A DNA stretch of 64,000 nt from assembly GCF_021088345.1 (NCBI RefSeq), contig NZ_CP088156.1, forward strand, positions 5,952,001 through 6,016,000, read 5' to 3'. The stretch's first letter is position 1. Every line of letters starts with the position of its first letter. A program made the position numbers and the translations under genes. This stretch comes from Bradyrhizobium ontarionense (GTDB taxonomy: Bacteria; Pseudomonadota; Alphaproteobacteria; Rhizobiales; Xanthobacteraceae). The notes beneath the pieces are model-generated. The model worked only from the letters and a program-made list of their open reading frames with translations, was not told the origin of the DNA and searched no databases. This document shows positions 35,211 to 44,456 of the stretch, in pieces.

Positions 35211-38054
35211 TCAATTGATGGCGCCGAGGAAATCCTTTGCACGGGCCAGATCGCGGGTCGCGAGCCCTTCCTGATATTGTGCCACGAGCGGCGCCAGCAT
35301 GCTGCTTGCCTCGCCGGTGCGTCCGGCCCGCTGCCAGATGCGGCCGAGGCTCAGGGCTCCGCGCAGCTCCCAGGCGAGGGCGCATTGCCGGCGCGACAGG
35401 GCCTGCGAATTCTCGAGGCAGCTCTCGGCCTCCGCGTCGTGCCCCAATTGCGCGAGGATGTCCCCCCTGACCCGCAGCATCTCCGGCATGTCGAAGGATT
35501 CGCCGTGGTCGCCGATCTGGGCGATCGCCTCGTCGATCGTGCCCAGAGCTTCTTCGGGCCTGCCTTGTGACGCCAGTCCCTCCGCAAGCGCCGTCGCGAA
35601 GACGGTCGTCATGATCCGGTGCCGCGTCGCATACAACGTGGCCTGGCTGCGGCGCAGGTGCTCGATGCCGCCGTCGACGTCGCCGCGCTGCAGGAGAAGC
35701 AAGCCCTTCTGACCGATACCGACCGCGTGGTAAGGCCCGAGGAAGTGTCGCGCAGCATGGTCGATCAGCCGCTCGATCATGCTCTCGGCGCTGCTGCAGT
35801 CGCCCACCCACAGAAACACGTAGATCGTCCAGATCAGCGCAATGCCCAGCGTCAGGGGCTGTTCGAGCGCCTCGGCCTCGCGAACCGTGTATCGGGCCGC
35901 CTCAATGGCGCGATCGGGCCGGCCGGTGAGCCAGAGGCCGCGCGCCAGCGCGACCAGCGCGACGATGCGGTCGTCATAGCCGAGATGCCCGATGTTCAGC
36001 CGCTGCGAGCTCGGGTTGTGCACCATCGCGCTTTCGCAGAACTGAACGGCCTTGTCCTGATTGCCGATCAGGTGATGTGCCACGCCAAGCATCCATTCGA
36101 CGTTCAGCGTGCCGGTCGGGTCGTTCAGTCTGCTGGCAACGCTCTCGCCCTGCTCGCCGGTCGCGAGCGCTCCGTGAAAATCCCCGACGCGGGTCAGATA
36201 AATGTGCAGTCCGCGCAATAGCCATAGCTGCCAATGCAGGTCGTCGAGCTCCCGGGCGAGCTGCAGGCTTTGTGTGAAGGCCGACTGGACCGCTTCGGTA
36301 TTGCCTTGCGTGAACATCACGGAGACGCCGAGCGCCGCCTGCAGGGTCATCTCCTGCCGGGCGTCCGCAGGGGCCGTGTCGAGCGATGCCAGCGCCTGCT
36401 GGGTCCAGCGGTAGCACTCCGTCAGCAGCGTCAGCTCGAGGAAGAACTGGGCCGCCGAAGCGGCCAGATCGACGCCGATGACCCGGTCGCCTTCCTCGGA
36501 GAAGCCCCAGGCCAGCGCGGCCCGCACGTTGGGTAGGTGATCTGCATAGGGCAGGAACCCGCCTGCGCTCTGCAAGCCGTTGGACTTGAGGGAGATATCG
36601 AGCAGGAAGTTGCGGAAATATTCGGCGTGAGCGCGCGCGGCCCGCGGCGCTTCTCCGCTCTCGACGAGCTTGTCCGCGACGAAGGCGCGGGTGGTGTCGA
36701 GCAGTCGATACCGGAGCCGCCGCTGCGCAGGAGAGGTCGCGATGAGGGATTTGGAGAGCAGGTTCGAGATCGCCTCCATGGCCTCCGGCTCGCTGACGCC
36801 CTGGCATGATGCGACGGCAAGCGCGGCCTCGAGCGTGAACGGACCGACGAACACCGACAGGCCGCGCAGCGTGGCGCTTTCGGTCGCCGGCAGCAGGTCG
36901 TAGCTCCAGCCGAGCGCCGCGCTCAGCGTCTGGTGCCGGGGGATGGCGGTGCGCCGCCCGCGCCACAACAGCGAGAAGCGGCTGTCGAGAAGTTCGGCGG
37001 TCCCGGCAATTCCGTAGGCGTTGACCCGGCCCGCGGCGAGTTCGATCGCCAGGGCGATGCCGTCGAGGCGCCGGCAGATGTCGGCAACGAGAGGCGCCTC
37101 GTCATGGCTCAGCTCGAATTCGCTCAGGCTCTCGGCAATTCGCTCGACGAAGAGCTGGCTCGCGGGATAGGCGAGAATATCGGCGACGCCAAGTCCGTCC
37201 CGTTGCGGCGGACAATCCAGCGGGAACAGTCGGTAGACACGCTCGCCCTCCGAGCGAAGCGATTCGCGACTCGTCGCCATGACGTGCAGGCTCGGCGCCT
37301 CGCGAACCAGGCGTTCGGCCAATGGCGCGAGCTCGTCGAGGAGGTGCTCGCAGCTGTCGAACACCAGCAGCATTTGCCGGCTGCGCAGGAATGTCAGCAG
37401 CCCCGGTATCGGATCCTCGGAATTGACGGTCAGGCCGAGCGCGCTGGCAATGCTGCCGGGCACCAGCCTGGCATCGGTCACCGCGCCGAAATCGACGAAG
37501 CTGACTTGGCCGTCGAACGCAGCAAGCTGGCGATGCGCAACGGCCAGAGCGACCGAGGTCTTGCCGATGCCGCCCGGACCGACAATCGTGACGAACCGAT
37601 GAAGGGAGAGCTCGGACGTGATCTTTTCAACCGCATCGTCCCGCCCGATCATCCTGGCGAGGGGCGCTGGAAGGACGCGGACCGACGAGGCGATCTCGGT
37701 CGGTCGATCCTCCAACGGCGCAGGCCGCCATAGCGGCACGGCGAAACAATAGCCGCGTCCGGGCACGTTGACGACGTAGCGGGAGCCTTCGCCGCCGTCG
37801 CCAAGCGCCTTGCGCAGCGCGGCGATGTGGAACCGCAGGCTGCCCTCGTCCACATTCACGTCGGCCCACACCCGCTTGACGAGCTCGCGCTTGTCGACGA
37901 CTTCACCGGCGCGTTCGGCAAGACAGATCAGGATATCGAGCGCGCGGCCGCCGACGTGAAGCGGCGCGCCGTCCCTCTCCAGCAGCCGCGACTTCGGAAA
38001 CAGCCGAAATGGCCCGAAAGAAACGGCCAAATCCTGGTTGTCATACTCTGCCAC
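35211..38054 (-). CDS. Winged-helix / NTPase / TPR-type regulator (paralogue 1)
   Basis: 947 residues from GTG 38054. Residues about 12-108 are an OmpR-type winged helix (FGPFRLFPKSRLLERDG, then VDEGSLRFHIAALRKALGD and VPGRGYCFAVPL). An AP-ATPase/NB-ARC-like module follows: Walker A VGPGGIGKTSVALA near residue 160, QMLLVFDSCEHLLDEL (Walker B-like), MATSRESLRSEGE (sensor), LDGIALAIELAAGRV and a winged region near ALGWSYDLLP. The C-terminal 450 residues are helical, TPR-like. Such proteins act as ligand-gated one-component transcription activators. Two paralogues lie at 38980 and 51479. Confidence 0.85.
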   Translation of the reverse strand: MAEYDNQDLAVSFGPFRLFPKSRLLERDGAPLHVGGRALDILICLAERAGEVVDKRELVKRVWADVNVDEGSLRFHIAALRKALGDGGEGSRYVVNVPGRGYCFAVPLWRPAPLEDRPTEIASSVRVLPAPLARMIGRDDAVEKITSELSLHRFVTIVGPGGIGKTSVALAVAHRQLAAFDGQVSFVDFGAVTDARLVPGSIASALGLTVNSEDPIPGLLTFLRSRQMLLVFDSCEHLLDELAPLAERLVREAPSLHVMATSRESLRSEGERVYRLFPLDCPPQRDGLGVADILAYPASQLFVERIAESLSEFELSHDEAPLVADICRRLDGIALAIELAAGRVNAYGIAGTAELLDSRFSLLWRGRRTAIPRHQTLSAALGWSYDLLPATESATLRGLSVFVGPFTLEAALAVASCQGVSEPEAMEAISNLLSKSLIATSPAQRRLRYRLLDTTRAFVADKLVESGEAPRAARAHAEYFRNFLLDISLKSNGLQSAGGFLPYADHLPNVRAALAWGFSEEGDRVIGVDLAASAAQFFLELTLLTECYRWTQQALASLDTAPADARQEMTLQAALGVSVMFTQGNTEAVQSAFTQSLQLARELDDLHWQLWLLRGLHIYLTRVGDFHGALATGEQGESVASRLNDPTGTLNVEWMLGVAHHLIGNQDKAVQFCESAMVHNPSSQRLNIGHLGYDDRIVALVALARGLWLTGRPDRAIEAARYTVREAEALEQPLTLGIALIWTIYVFLWVGDCSSAESMIERLIDHAARHFLGPYHAVGIGQKGLLLLQRGDVDGGIEHLRRSQATLYATRHRIMTTVFATALAEGLASQGRPEEALGTIDEAIAQIGDHGESFDMPEMLRVRGDILAQLGHDAEAESCLENSQALSRRQCALAWELRGALSLGRIWQRAGRTGEASSMLAPLVAQYQEGLATRDLARAKDFLGAIN

Positions 38055-38156
38055 GTACTTTTCGTCCGTCGAACGTTTCGCTCATTTGCGTATGATTCTT
38101 CGAACTAGAACCGACGCCTAGCGGGCTGCTAGGCCGACGGCATCGCCGTGTAGCCG

Positions 38157-38190
38157 CAACAATCATAACAAAATCTTGCAACGTCTAACG
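38157..38190 (+). promoter_or_regulatory. TAAC box 3 (incomplete), upstream of HisKA_2 kinase gene
   Basis: The plus strand has CAAC (38157), TAAC (38166), CAAC (38179) and TAAC (38186). The last pair, GCAAC-GTC-TAACG, keeps the 7-base offset seen in the other boxes. The two TAACs are 20 bases apart, twice the usual 10, with TTGC in the middle register. It points toward the kinase start at 38259, 70 bases away, and lies in the divergent gap with regulator 1. It is weaker than the others. Confidence 0.4.
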
Positions 38191-38258
38191 AGCGAAAATC
38201 GCAGGCCTCCTCCATGATGGGTGCAGGCCAAGGCTGATTTTTAGCGGGGGAGGCTGCG

Positions 38259-38927
38259 ATGCGCGGTATCGGAACTCGTCCAAAAGACGATATTGTTCAA
38301 TCTCATCGGGCCGCCAATCTCGGCGACCAGGCGGACTGGGACCTGGTGCTGCGGGAATCGCATCATCGGATGAAGAACACGCTGACGCTGCTCGGTGCGT
38401 CAGTCCGCCGCGATCTGACGCGGGCGAGGCCTGGCGAAGTGTCGGCTGCCGTGGACCGGTTCGAGCGGCGTCTCGTCGCCTTCGGCAGGCTCTATCAATT
38501 CTTGTCGAATGACGAGGATCTTCCGGCGGTCTCCGTCGCAACCTTCTTCGAGGCACTCTGCGGGGCCGTGTCGGAGGCAATCCTGGAGCCTGCAGGGATC
38601 CGTTGTGAAGCCGCCATCGAGGACGGCATGCTGCCGGCTTCGCAATGTCATCGGCTCGCCCTGATGCTGACCGAGCTCATCACAAACGCGGCAAAGCATG
38701 CCTTTCCGACCAAGAAGGATGCACTGATCCGTGTCGATGTGGTCCGGCGCGACGGATGCTGGTTCTGCACGGTGGCCGACAACGGGGTCGGTGTGACCGG
38801 GCCGCTTCAGGGCACGGGTAGTCGTATTCTGGAAGGCCTGGCGCGAAGCATCCGCGCCCGGATGCACGGTGAGACCGGGCAAGACGGCACGCGCGTGACC
38901 ATTGCAATGTCAGCCCTCGCCGATTGA
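38259..38927 (+). CDS. HisKA_2/HWE-type sensor histidine kinase without sensor domain
   Basis: 222 residues, ATG 38259 with GGGGGAGG upstream. The phospho-acceptor box is RESHHRMKNTLTLLGASVRR (His near residue 35), followed by the N-box LTELITNAAKHAFP and a G-box DNGVGVTG. The kinase core is complete, but only about 30 residues precede the His box. There is no PAS, GAF or membrane sensor and no response regulator alongside. It may take its signal from a partner protein, possibly the adjacent NTPase regulators. It lies between, and is divergent from or convergent with, two of them. Confidence 0.85.
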   Translation: MRGIGTRPKDDIVQSHRAANLGDQADWDLVLRESHHRMKNTLTLLGASVRRDLTRARPGEVSAAVDRFERRLVAFGRLYQFLSNDEDLPAVSVATFFEALCGAVSEAILEPAGIRCEAAIEDGMLPASQCHRLALMLTELITNAAKHAFPTKKDALIRVDVVRRDGCWFCTVADNGVGVTGPLQGTGSRILEGLARSIRARMHGETGQDGTRVTIAMSALAD

Positions 38928-38979
38928 AGTCGGTCGTCGAAGTTCTTCGTAGCGCCCGGCCCAGTTGCGTCGAATGCGA

Positions 38980-41844
38980 TCACGACAAACTCGCCAGCAG
39001 CCGCTTTGCGGCAAGTAGATCGCCCGTGTCGAATCCCTCGTTGAACCTGTCAAACACCGGCCGGAGCATCTGGTCCGCGGCCGGCCGCTGGCCTTTGCCG
39101 GCCAACACCACCGCAAGATCATGCGCTGCGCGCAATTCCCAGCCTCGCGCGCCCTGACTGCGGCTCAGCGCCAGCGACTGCTCCAGACAGGCCTGGGCTT
39201 CCTCGATGCGCGGCTGGGCCATCGACTGAAGCAATCCTGCCTTCACCCGCAACAATTCCGGCATGTAGCAGGTGTCGCCATTGCGACCGACATTCCGGAT
39301 CGTCTCGTCGAGGTGGGCGATTGCCCCATCGAGCCGGCCCGTCGCTGCGAGGCCTTGTGCCAGCGAGATGTTGAACTCGGTGGTGATGAGCTCGTAGCGC
39401 ACGGCATGGATCGCTGCGAGGGAAGCGCTCAGGCTCGCAACGCCCTCAACGGCGTCGCCTTGCCGAATGGCAAGTTGCGCTCTGCGCGCGCGCCCGACGG
39501 CTGCGAGCGGACCGAGCGAGTTTGACTCGGCCATGGTGATGGATGCATCGATATGCCTCTCGGCATTGCGCAGATCTCCGGTCCACAGGAAGATCGATGC
39601 GGACCATGCGAGCAGGACGGTCACCGAAGCCGGATGATCCATCTGCCGCGCGCCATCGACGAACTCATGGACGCGTTGCACGGCCTGGGCCGGATAGCCC
39701 TGCAGCCACAGCGTGCGTGCCAAGGCGATGCCGGCCCGGTAATGCCTGTCATGGACGAGATAGATCGTGCTGCTCTGTTGTAACGGCGACCAGGTCTTGA
39801 ACAGCTCTTCGAGCTCGACGCGCGCGCCGCTCAGATCTCCCATCATCAGAAGCGATCGACCCAGGATGGAATGTGCGAGCGCAAGCGCTGCGGGGTCGTC
39901 GACATCGTCGGCGACGGTCCGGCACCGCCGCGCAAAGGACAGCGCAACGTCGAAGTCGCCGCCCCGGAAGTGGAACATGTGGAGCATGCCGAGCAGACCG
40001 GCTTCATTGGGGGCGTCACGCTCTTCCTGCGCGATCTCCAGGCTGCTGTTCAGGGCGGCGCGTGCGTGCTCATTTTCTCCGTAAAGATGCATCGACGAGA
40101 TGCCGAGGCCAGCCCGCAGATGCATCTGCTCCGATCTGCTCGCGGCCTGGCCGGCGGCCAATGCCCGTTCCGACCAGTGATGGCATTCGGGCAGCAGCGA
40201 CATGGCCAGTAGGACCGGCACGGCGGCGGCTGCGAGTTCGATGCCAGTTCGCAGGTCGCCGTTCGGGCCGAAGCACCATTCCAGCGCAGCGCGAGCATTG
40301 CTGACGGCGGCAAAATAGGGAGCCCGTTCTGTCCCGGACAAGAGGCTGGACCATTCGGAGCCGGCTCGCTTGAGCCATTGCCGGCAATAGCGGGCATGGC
40401 GAACCGCCAGGGCCGCGGCCTCGCGGTCGTCGGCCGCCCTGTCGAGCGCGTAGGTGCGCGTGGTGTCGAGCAGGCGATATCGCATGACGGTGCCGAGCGA
40501 ACGGGTCGCGACCATCGATTTGGCGACCAGGCTGTCGATCGCCGCAAACACGTCGGCCTGATCGAGCCCGTCGCCGGCCACGACGGCCAGGGCTGCGTCC
40601 AGCGTGAAGTTTCCGACGAAGATCGCAAGCCTGCGAAGCACCATGCGCTCGGTTTCGGAGAGCAGGCCGTAGCTCCAGTCGAGTGTCGCCTGGAGCGTCT
40701 GCTGACGTGGCGGCGCGGTGCGGGGGCCCGCCCACATTTGCGACAGCCGCTGGTCGAGAAGGGCCTCGGTTTCGTTCAACCCGTAGACATCGACGCGACG
40801 TGCCGCCAGCTCGATGGCAAGCGCGACTCCGTCGAGCTTGCGGCAAATGCGTGCGATGATGGCGGCATCGGAGTCGTCGAAGACCAGATTGGCGCCGCTG
40901 GCCGTTGCGCGTTCGACGAACAACTGGGTGGCTGGAAACGTCCGGACGGTGTCGGCCGAGAGGTGTTCCCGGTCGTCGACAGGAAAGGCAAGCGGGTCCA
41001 GCCGGTAGACATGCTCGCCCTCGACCTGGAGCGTTTCGCGGCTGGTGGCGAGAATATGAACCTGCGGCGCGTTGTTGAAGATCGCCGCCGCGAGCACGGC
41101 GACGGCCGCGATCAGGTGCTCGCAGGTATCGAGAACGAGCAGAAGATACTTGTCCCTGAGATGGGCAATCAGGCTGGACATAACGTCCTGGCTCTGTACG
41201 GACAGGCCGAGCGTGGAGGCGACGCCGGTAGCGACAAGACTGGGATCGCTCAGCATGCTCAGATCGACGAAGAGAACTGCGCCGTTGAAGACGGCGCGTA
41301 GTTGATGGGCAGTCGCCACCGCGACGGTGGTCTTGCCAATGCCGCCAGAGCCAACGATGGTCACAAACCGCTCGGCGTAGAGCTGTTTCGACAGCCTTTC
41401 GAGGTCGTCCTCGCGATCGATCATCGCGCTCAGCCGGTTGGGCAGATTGTAGTGCACGAATGCCGGCGAACCGTCGGAGAGGGGATGAGGCTGGTTGCGA
41501 ACCGGGCGGGGCGTCCGCGAGATCGCCGCGACAAAGCTGTAGCCGCGTCCGGGTGTCGTCGAGACGTAGCGCGCGCCGTCCTTGCCGTCGCCGAGCACCT
41601 TGCGCAGGGCCGCGACGTGGAAGCGCAGGCTGCCCTCCTCGACCGCAATGCCGGGCCAGACCTTCGCAATCAGCTCGGTCTTGTCGATGATCTCGTTGGG
41701 GCGCGACAGCAGCGTCACCAGGATTTCATAGGCCCGCGCCCCGAGCTCCATGCGGACACCATTTCTCGTCAGCCGTCTCTCGTTGACGGTCAGCTCAAAC
41801 GGACCGAACGAGATCGTTTCCTGACTCTGCGCTGGCGGCGGCAT
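38980..41844 (-). CDS. Winged-helix / NTPase / TPR-type regulator (paralogue 2)
   Basis: 954 residues if ATG 41844 is used; the frame is open 53 codons farther, but that part looks non-coding. The winged helix (about residues 12-105) has ISFGPFELTVNERRL, VEEGSLRFHVAALRKVLGD and TPGRGYSFVAAI. The NTPase has VGSGGIGKTTVAVATA (Walker A), LLLVLDTCEHLIAAV (Walker B-like), LATSRETLQVEGE and LDGVALAIELAARRV. The C-terminal half is TPR-like. It looks more divergent from paralogues 1 and 3 than those are from each other. It is divergent from the VOC gene across the best TAAC box. Confidence 0.85.
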   Translation of the reverse strand: MPPPAQSQETISFGPFELTVNERRLTRNGVRMELGARAYEILVTLLSRPNEIIDKTELIAKVWPGIAVEEGSLRFHVAALRKVLGDGKDGARYVSTTPGRGYSFVAAISRTPRPVRNQPHPLSDGSPAFVHYNLPNRLSAMIDREDDLERLSKQLYAERFVTIVGSGGIGKTTVAVATAHQLRAVFNGAVLFVDLSMLSDPSLVATGVASTLGLSVQSQDVMSSLIAHLRDKYLLLVLDTCEHLIAAVAVLAAAIFNNAPQVHILATSRETLQVEGEHVYRLDPLAFPVDDREHLSADTVRTFPATQLFVERATASGANLVFDDSDAAIIARICRKLDGVALAIELAARRVDVYGLNETEALLDQRLSQMWAGPRTAPPRQQTLQATLDWSYGLLSETERMVLRRLAIFVGNFTLDAALAVVAGDGLDQADVFAAIDSLVAKSMVATRSLGTVMRYRLLDTTRTYALDRAADDREAAALAVRHARYCRQWLKRAGSEWSSLLSGTERAPYFAAVSNARAALEWCFGPNGDLRTGIELAAAAVPVLLAMSLLPECHHWSERALAAGQAASRSEQMHLRAGLGISSMHLYGENEHARAALNSSLEIAQEERDAPNEAGLLGMLHMFHFRGGDFDVALSFARRCRTVADDVDDPAALALAHSILGRSLLMMGDLSGARVELEELFKTWSPLQQSSTIYLVHDRHYRAGIALARTLWLQGYPAQAVQRVHEFVDGARQMDHPASVTVLLAWSASIFLWTGDLRNAERHIDASITMAESNSLGPLAAVGRARRAQLAIRQGDAVEGVASLSASLAAIHAVRYELITTEFNISLAQGLAATGRLDGAIAHLDETIRNVGRNGDTCYMPELLRVKAGLLQSMAQPRIEEAQACLEQSLALSRSQGARGWELRAAHDLAVVLAGKGQRPAADQMLRPVFDRFNEGFDTGDLLAAKRLLASLS

Positions 41845-41980
41845 CGTTGCGTCGTCTTTCTTAGCGCTTTGAACTGGTTTGGATTTTAGGTCGGAACCGG
41901 CGTCGGGCGCCAGATCAAATCGGGCGCAAGCCCCGCCGGGCGGGGATCCGGCGGCCGCGACGGGCCTGCCGAGCTGCTCG

Positions 41981-42011
41981 CAACAGCTAACGACCTCTAA
42001 CAACCCATAAC
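41981..42011 (+). promoter_or_regulatory. TAAC box 4, upstream of VOC gene
   Basis: CAAC (41981), TAAC (41988), TAAC (41998) and TAAC (42008) on the plus strand: offsets of 7, 10 and 10 bases. The flanks CTCG before and GCAA after are shared with box 5 at 42949, and over about 35 bases the two copies differ at only a handful of positions. It lies 91 bases upstream of the VOC start codon and also in the divergent promoter region of regulator 2, so it could serve both. Confidence 0.7.
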
Positions 42012-42101
42012 GCGCAATATTCCTTGGATCGCGCGATGGTCACCCTGCCGATTGGGGCTTCGAAAAGCACGAAGTCAGATCCTCGAACCAGGGAGGCCGC
42101 C

Positions 42102-42791
42102 ATGACCACGACCGAGATGGGCCGGCAAGCTGACGCCAGGCCCTCGACATCGCGTGGAATTGATCTAAGGCTCGAGATCGTTGTCATTCCCGTCTCCGAC
42201 GTCGATCGGGCGAAGTCCTTCTACACGGGTCTGGGCTGGAGGCTGGACGCCGATTTTGCGTCCGGCCCCGACTACCGCGTGATCCAGTTCACGCCGCCCG
42301 GCTCGGCCTGCTCGGTGATCTTTGGCACGAACGTGACGGCAGCGGCGCCCGGTTCGGCGCAAGGCTTGTACCTCGTCGTCTCGGATATCGAAGCGGCCCG
42401 CAAGGAGCTGCTCGGCCGGGGTGTCAAAGTCAGTGAGCCGTTCCACGACGCCGGCGGCAATTTCACCGGACCCGATGCGCCATACCTGTTCGGCCGCCGT
42501 CGCATCGACGGTGTCGATCCCGAGCGTGGCAGCTATCGCTCGTTCGCCTCGTTCAGTGATCCCGACGGCAATGGCTGGCTCTTCCAGGAGGTGACCGCAC
42601 GACTTCCCGGACGCGTCGAAGCCGCCGACACGGCGTTCACCTCGTCAATAGAGCTCGCCGCAGCGCTGCGGCGTGCAGCGTCCGCGCATGGCGAGCACGA
42701 GAAGCGCGCCGGTGGGCACGATGACAACTGGGCGGACTGGTACGCCGACTACATCGTGCGTGAGCAGGCCGGCGAGCCCCTGCCGTCCTGA
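42102..42791 (+). CDS. VOC superfamily (glyoxalase-like) protein
   Basis: 229 residues, ATG 42102 with GGGAGG upstream. The first 150 residues form a VOC fold: LEIVVIPVSDVDRAKSFYTG, DYRVIQFTPPGSACSVIFG, GLYLVVSDIEAARKELLGRG and ASFSDPDGNGWLFQEV (C-terminal Glu ligand). About 75 extra residues follow, ending DNWADWYADYIVREQAGEP, a tail typical of VOC proteins annotated as bleomycin-resistance or glyoxalase-like in rhizobia. The substrate is unknown. It follows TAAC box 4 and is followed by box 5 and the hydrolase operon. Confidence 0.8.
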   Translation: MTTTEMGRQADARPSTSRGIDLRLEIVVIPVSDVDRAKSFYTGLGWRLDADFASGPDYRVIQFTPPGSACSVIFGTNVTAAAPGSAQGLYLVVSDIEAARKELLGRGVKVSEPFHDAGGNFTGPDAPYLFGRRRIDGVDPERGSYRSFASFSDPDGNGWLFQEVTARLPGRVEAADTAFTSSIELAAALRRAASAHGEHEKRAGGHDDNWADWYADYIVREQAGEPLPS

Positions 42792-42948
42792 CGCGCGATA
42801 ACAGGATCAGGAGAATCGTGATGGCGCTGCGTCGTCTCGATGTGGTCGAGGGTCGCAGCGCCGTGAGGTTTTGCTGGATGCGTCCGGGACGCCTCGCCTC
42901 GAGTTCGCGCACGAGATCCATGGCGGGATCTACGCGTCGCCCGTCTCG

Positions 42949-42979
42949 CAACGGCTAACGCGGTCTAACAATCCATAAC
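42949..42979 (+). promoter_or_regulatory. TAAC box 5, upstream of the epoxide hydrolase operon
   Basis: CAAC (42949), TAAC (42956), TAAC (42966) and TAAC (42976), with offsets of 7, 10 and 10 bases, nearly a copy of box 4. Flanks match box 4: CTCG before CAAC and GGCAA after the last TAAC. It lies 101 bases upstream of ATG 43080, in the same orientation. The intergenic sequence from 42792 to 42948 between the VOC stop and this box shows no convincing gene. Confidence 0.7.
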
Positions 42980-43079
42980 GGGCAAATGGCCGGCGCCTGC
43001 GCCAATGTGTTTGCAGCACGAACCGATCGATCCACTTCGAATTCGGTCAACGTCGCCAGCAAAGCCAGGGAGATTGACG

Positions 43080-44393
43080 ATGCCGATACAAATACGCACC
43101 GATGTCCTGAATCCCGACCGCCGCCAGTTGCTGGGCCAAGCCGCGATCGGCGCGGTTGCTGCGAGCGTCGCGAGCCTGCTGCCTCCGGATCGCGCGCAGG
43201 CGACGGCGAGCGGCGCAATCCGCCCATTCCGGGTCGACGTTCCCGAGGAAGACCTGCTCGACCTGCGCCGCCGCCTGGCGGCCACGCGGTGGCCGGATCG
43301 CGAGATCGTCACCGACCAGTCGCAGGGCGTGCAATTGACGACCGTCCAGCAGCTCGTGCGCTACTGGCAGACCGACTACGACTGGCGCAAGATGGAAGCG
43401 CGGCTGAATGCCCTGCCGCAGTTCATCACCGAGATCGACGGCGTCGACATCCATTTCATTCACGTGCGCTCCAAGCACGAGAACGCCCTGCCGATGATCG
43501 TCACGCATGGCTGGCCCGGCTCGATCATCGAGCAGATGAAGATCGTTGGCCCGCTCACCGATCCCACGGCGCACGGCGCCAAGGCATCCGAGGCGTTCGA
43601 TCTGGTCATCCCGTCGCTTCCGGGCCATGGCTTTTCCGGCAAGCCGGCGACGCTGGGCTGGGACCCGCAGCGCGTCGCGCGTGCATGGGTCGTGCTGATG
43701 AAGCGGCTCGGATACACCCGTTATGTGGCCCAGGGCGGGGACTGGGGCAACGCCGTGACCGAGCAGATGGCGCTGCTGGCGCCGCCCGAGTTGCTCGGCA
43801 TCCACACCAACATGCCCGCAACGGTTCCCGATGATATCGCCAAGGCGCTGCAGCCTGGCGGGTCGCGCCCATCCGGACTCTCCGCCGACGAGAACTCTGC
43901 CTACGACCAGCTCGACGATTTCTACAAGCACGGCCTCGGCTATGCGATCGAGATGTCGAACCGGCCGCAGACGCTCTATGGCCTCGTGGACTCGCCGGCG
44001 GGTCTTGCGTCCTGGATGCTCGATCACGACGCGCGCAGCACCGCCATGATTGCGCGGGTGTTCGACGGAAAGATCGAAGGTCTGTCGCGGGATGACGTCA
44101 TCGACAACATCACCCTCTATTGGCTGACCAATACGGCTGTGTCGTCGGCGCGCCTGTACTGGGAGAACAAGCTGGTCTTTTTCGAACCCAAGCACGTCGA
44201 GATTCCGGTCGCCGTCAGTGTGTTCCCGGACGAGATCTATGCGGCGCCGCGCAGCTGGGCCGAGAAGGCCTACGCCAAGCTCATCCACTACAACCGCCTC
44301 GACAAGGGCGGGCACTTCGCGGCCTGGGAGCAACCCGCGCTGTTCTGCGCGGAAATGCGTACCGCATTCCGTCCGCTGCGCCAGTCGATCTGA
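43080..44393 (+). CDS. Epoxide hydrolase (juvenile-hormone-type, EHN domain)
   Basis: 437 residues, ATG 43080 with AGGGAG upstream. A twin-arginine-like N-terminus (RRQLLGQAAIGAVAASVASL) suggests export. The EHN-type N-terminal domain follows (IRPFRVDVPEEDLLDLRRRL, TDYDWRKMEARLNALPQF), then the hydrolase fold with VTHGWPGSIIEQ (oxyanion hole), QGGDWGNAVTEQ (nucleophile Asp) and a late KGGHFAAWEQP (catalytic His). It opens epoxides to diols. It heads a long plus-strand operon and has TAAC box 5 upstream. Confidence 0.88.
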   Translation: MPIQIRTDVLNPDRRQLLGQAAIGAVAASVASLLPPDRAQATASGAIRPFRVDVPEEDLLDLRRRLAATRWPDREIVTDQSQGVQLTTVQQLVRYWQTDYDWRKMEARLNALPQFITEIDGVDIHFIHVRSKHENALPMIVTHGWPGSIIEQMKIVGPLTDPTAHGAKASEAFDLVIPSLPGHGFSGKPATLGWDPQRVARAWVVLMKRLGYTRYVAQGGDWGNAVTEQMALLAPPELLGIHTNMPATVPDDIAKALQPGGSRPSGLSADENSAYDQLDDFYKHGLGYAIEMSNRPQTLYGLVDSPAGLASWMLDHDARSTAMIARVFDGKIEGLSRDDVIDNITLYWLTNTAVSSARLYWENKLVFFEPKHVEIPVAVSVFPDEIYAAPRSWAEKAYAKLIHYNRLDKGGHFAAWEQPALFCAEMRTAFRPLRQSI

Positions 44394-44456
44394 GACGAAA
44401 CGGGGACGCGCACCATCGCGCGTCCCTCCTTCAGGACCATATCAGGAGTGCAAACC

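Noticed and set aside
41845..42003. N-terminal extension of regulator 2 and matching extensions in regulator 3
   Set aside because: The extra 53 codons in each case differ completely and look non-coding. The winged helix begins shortly after the chosen ATG.
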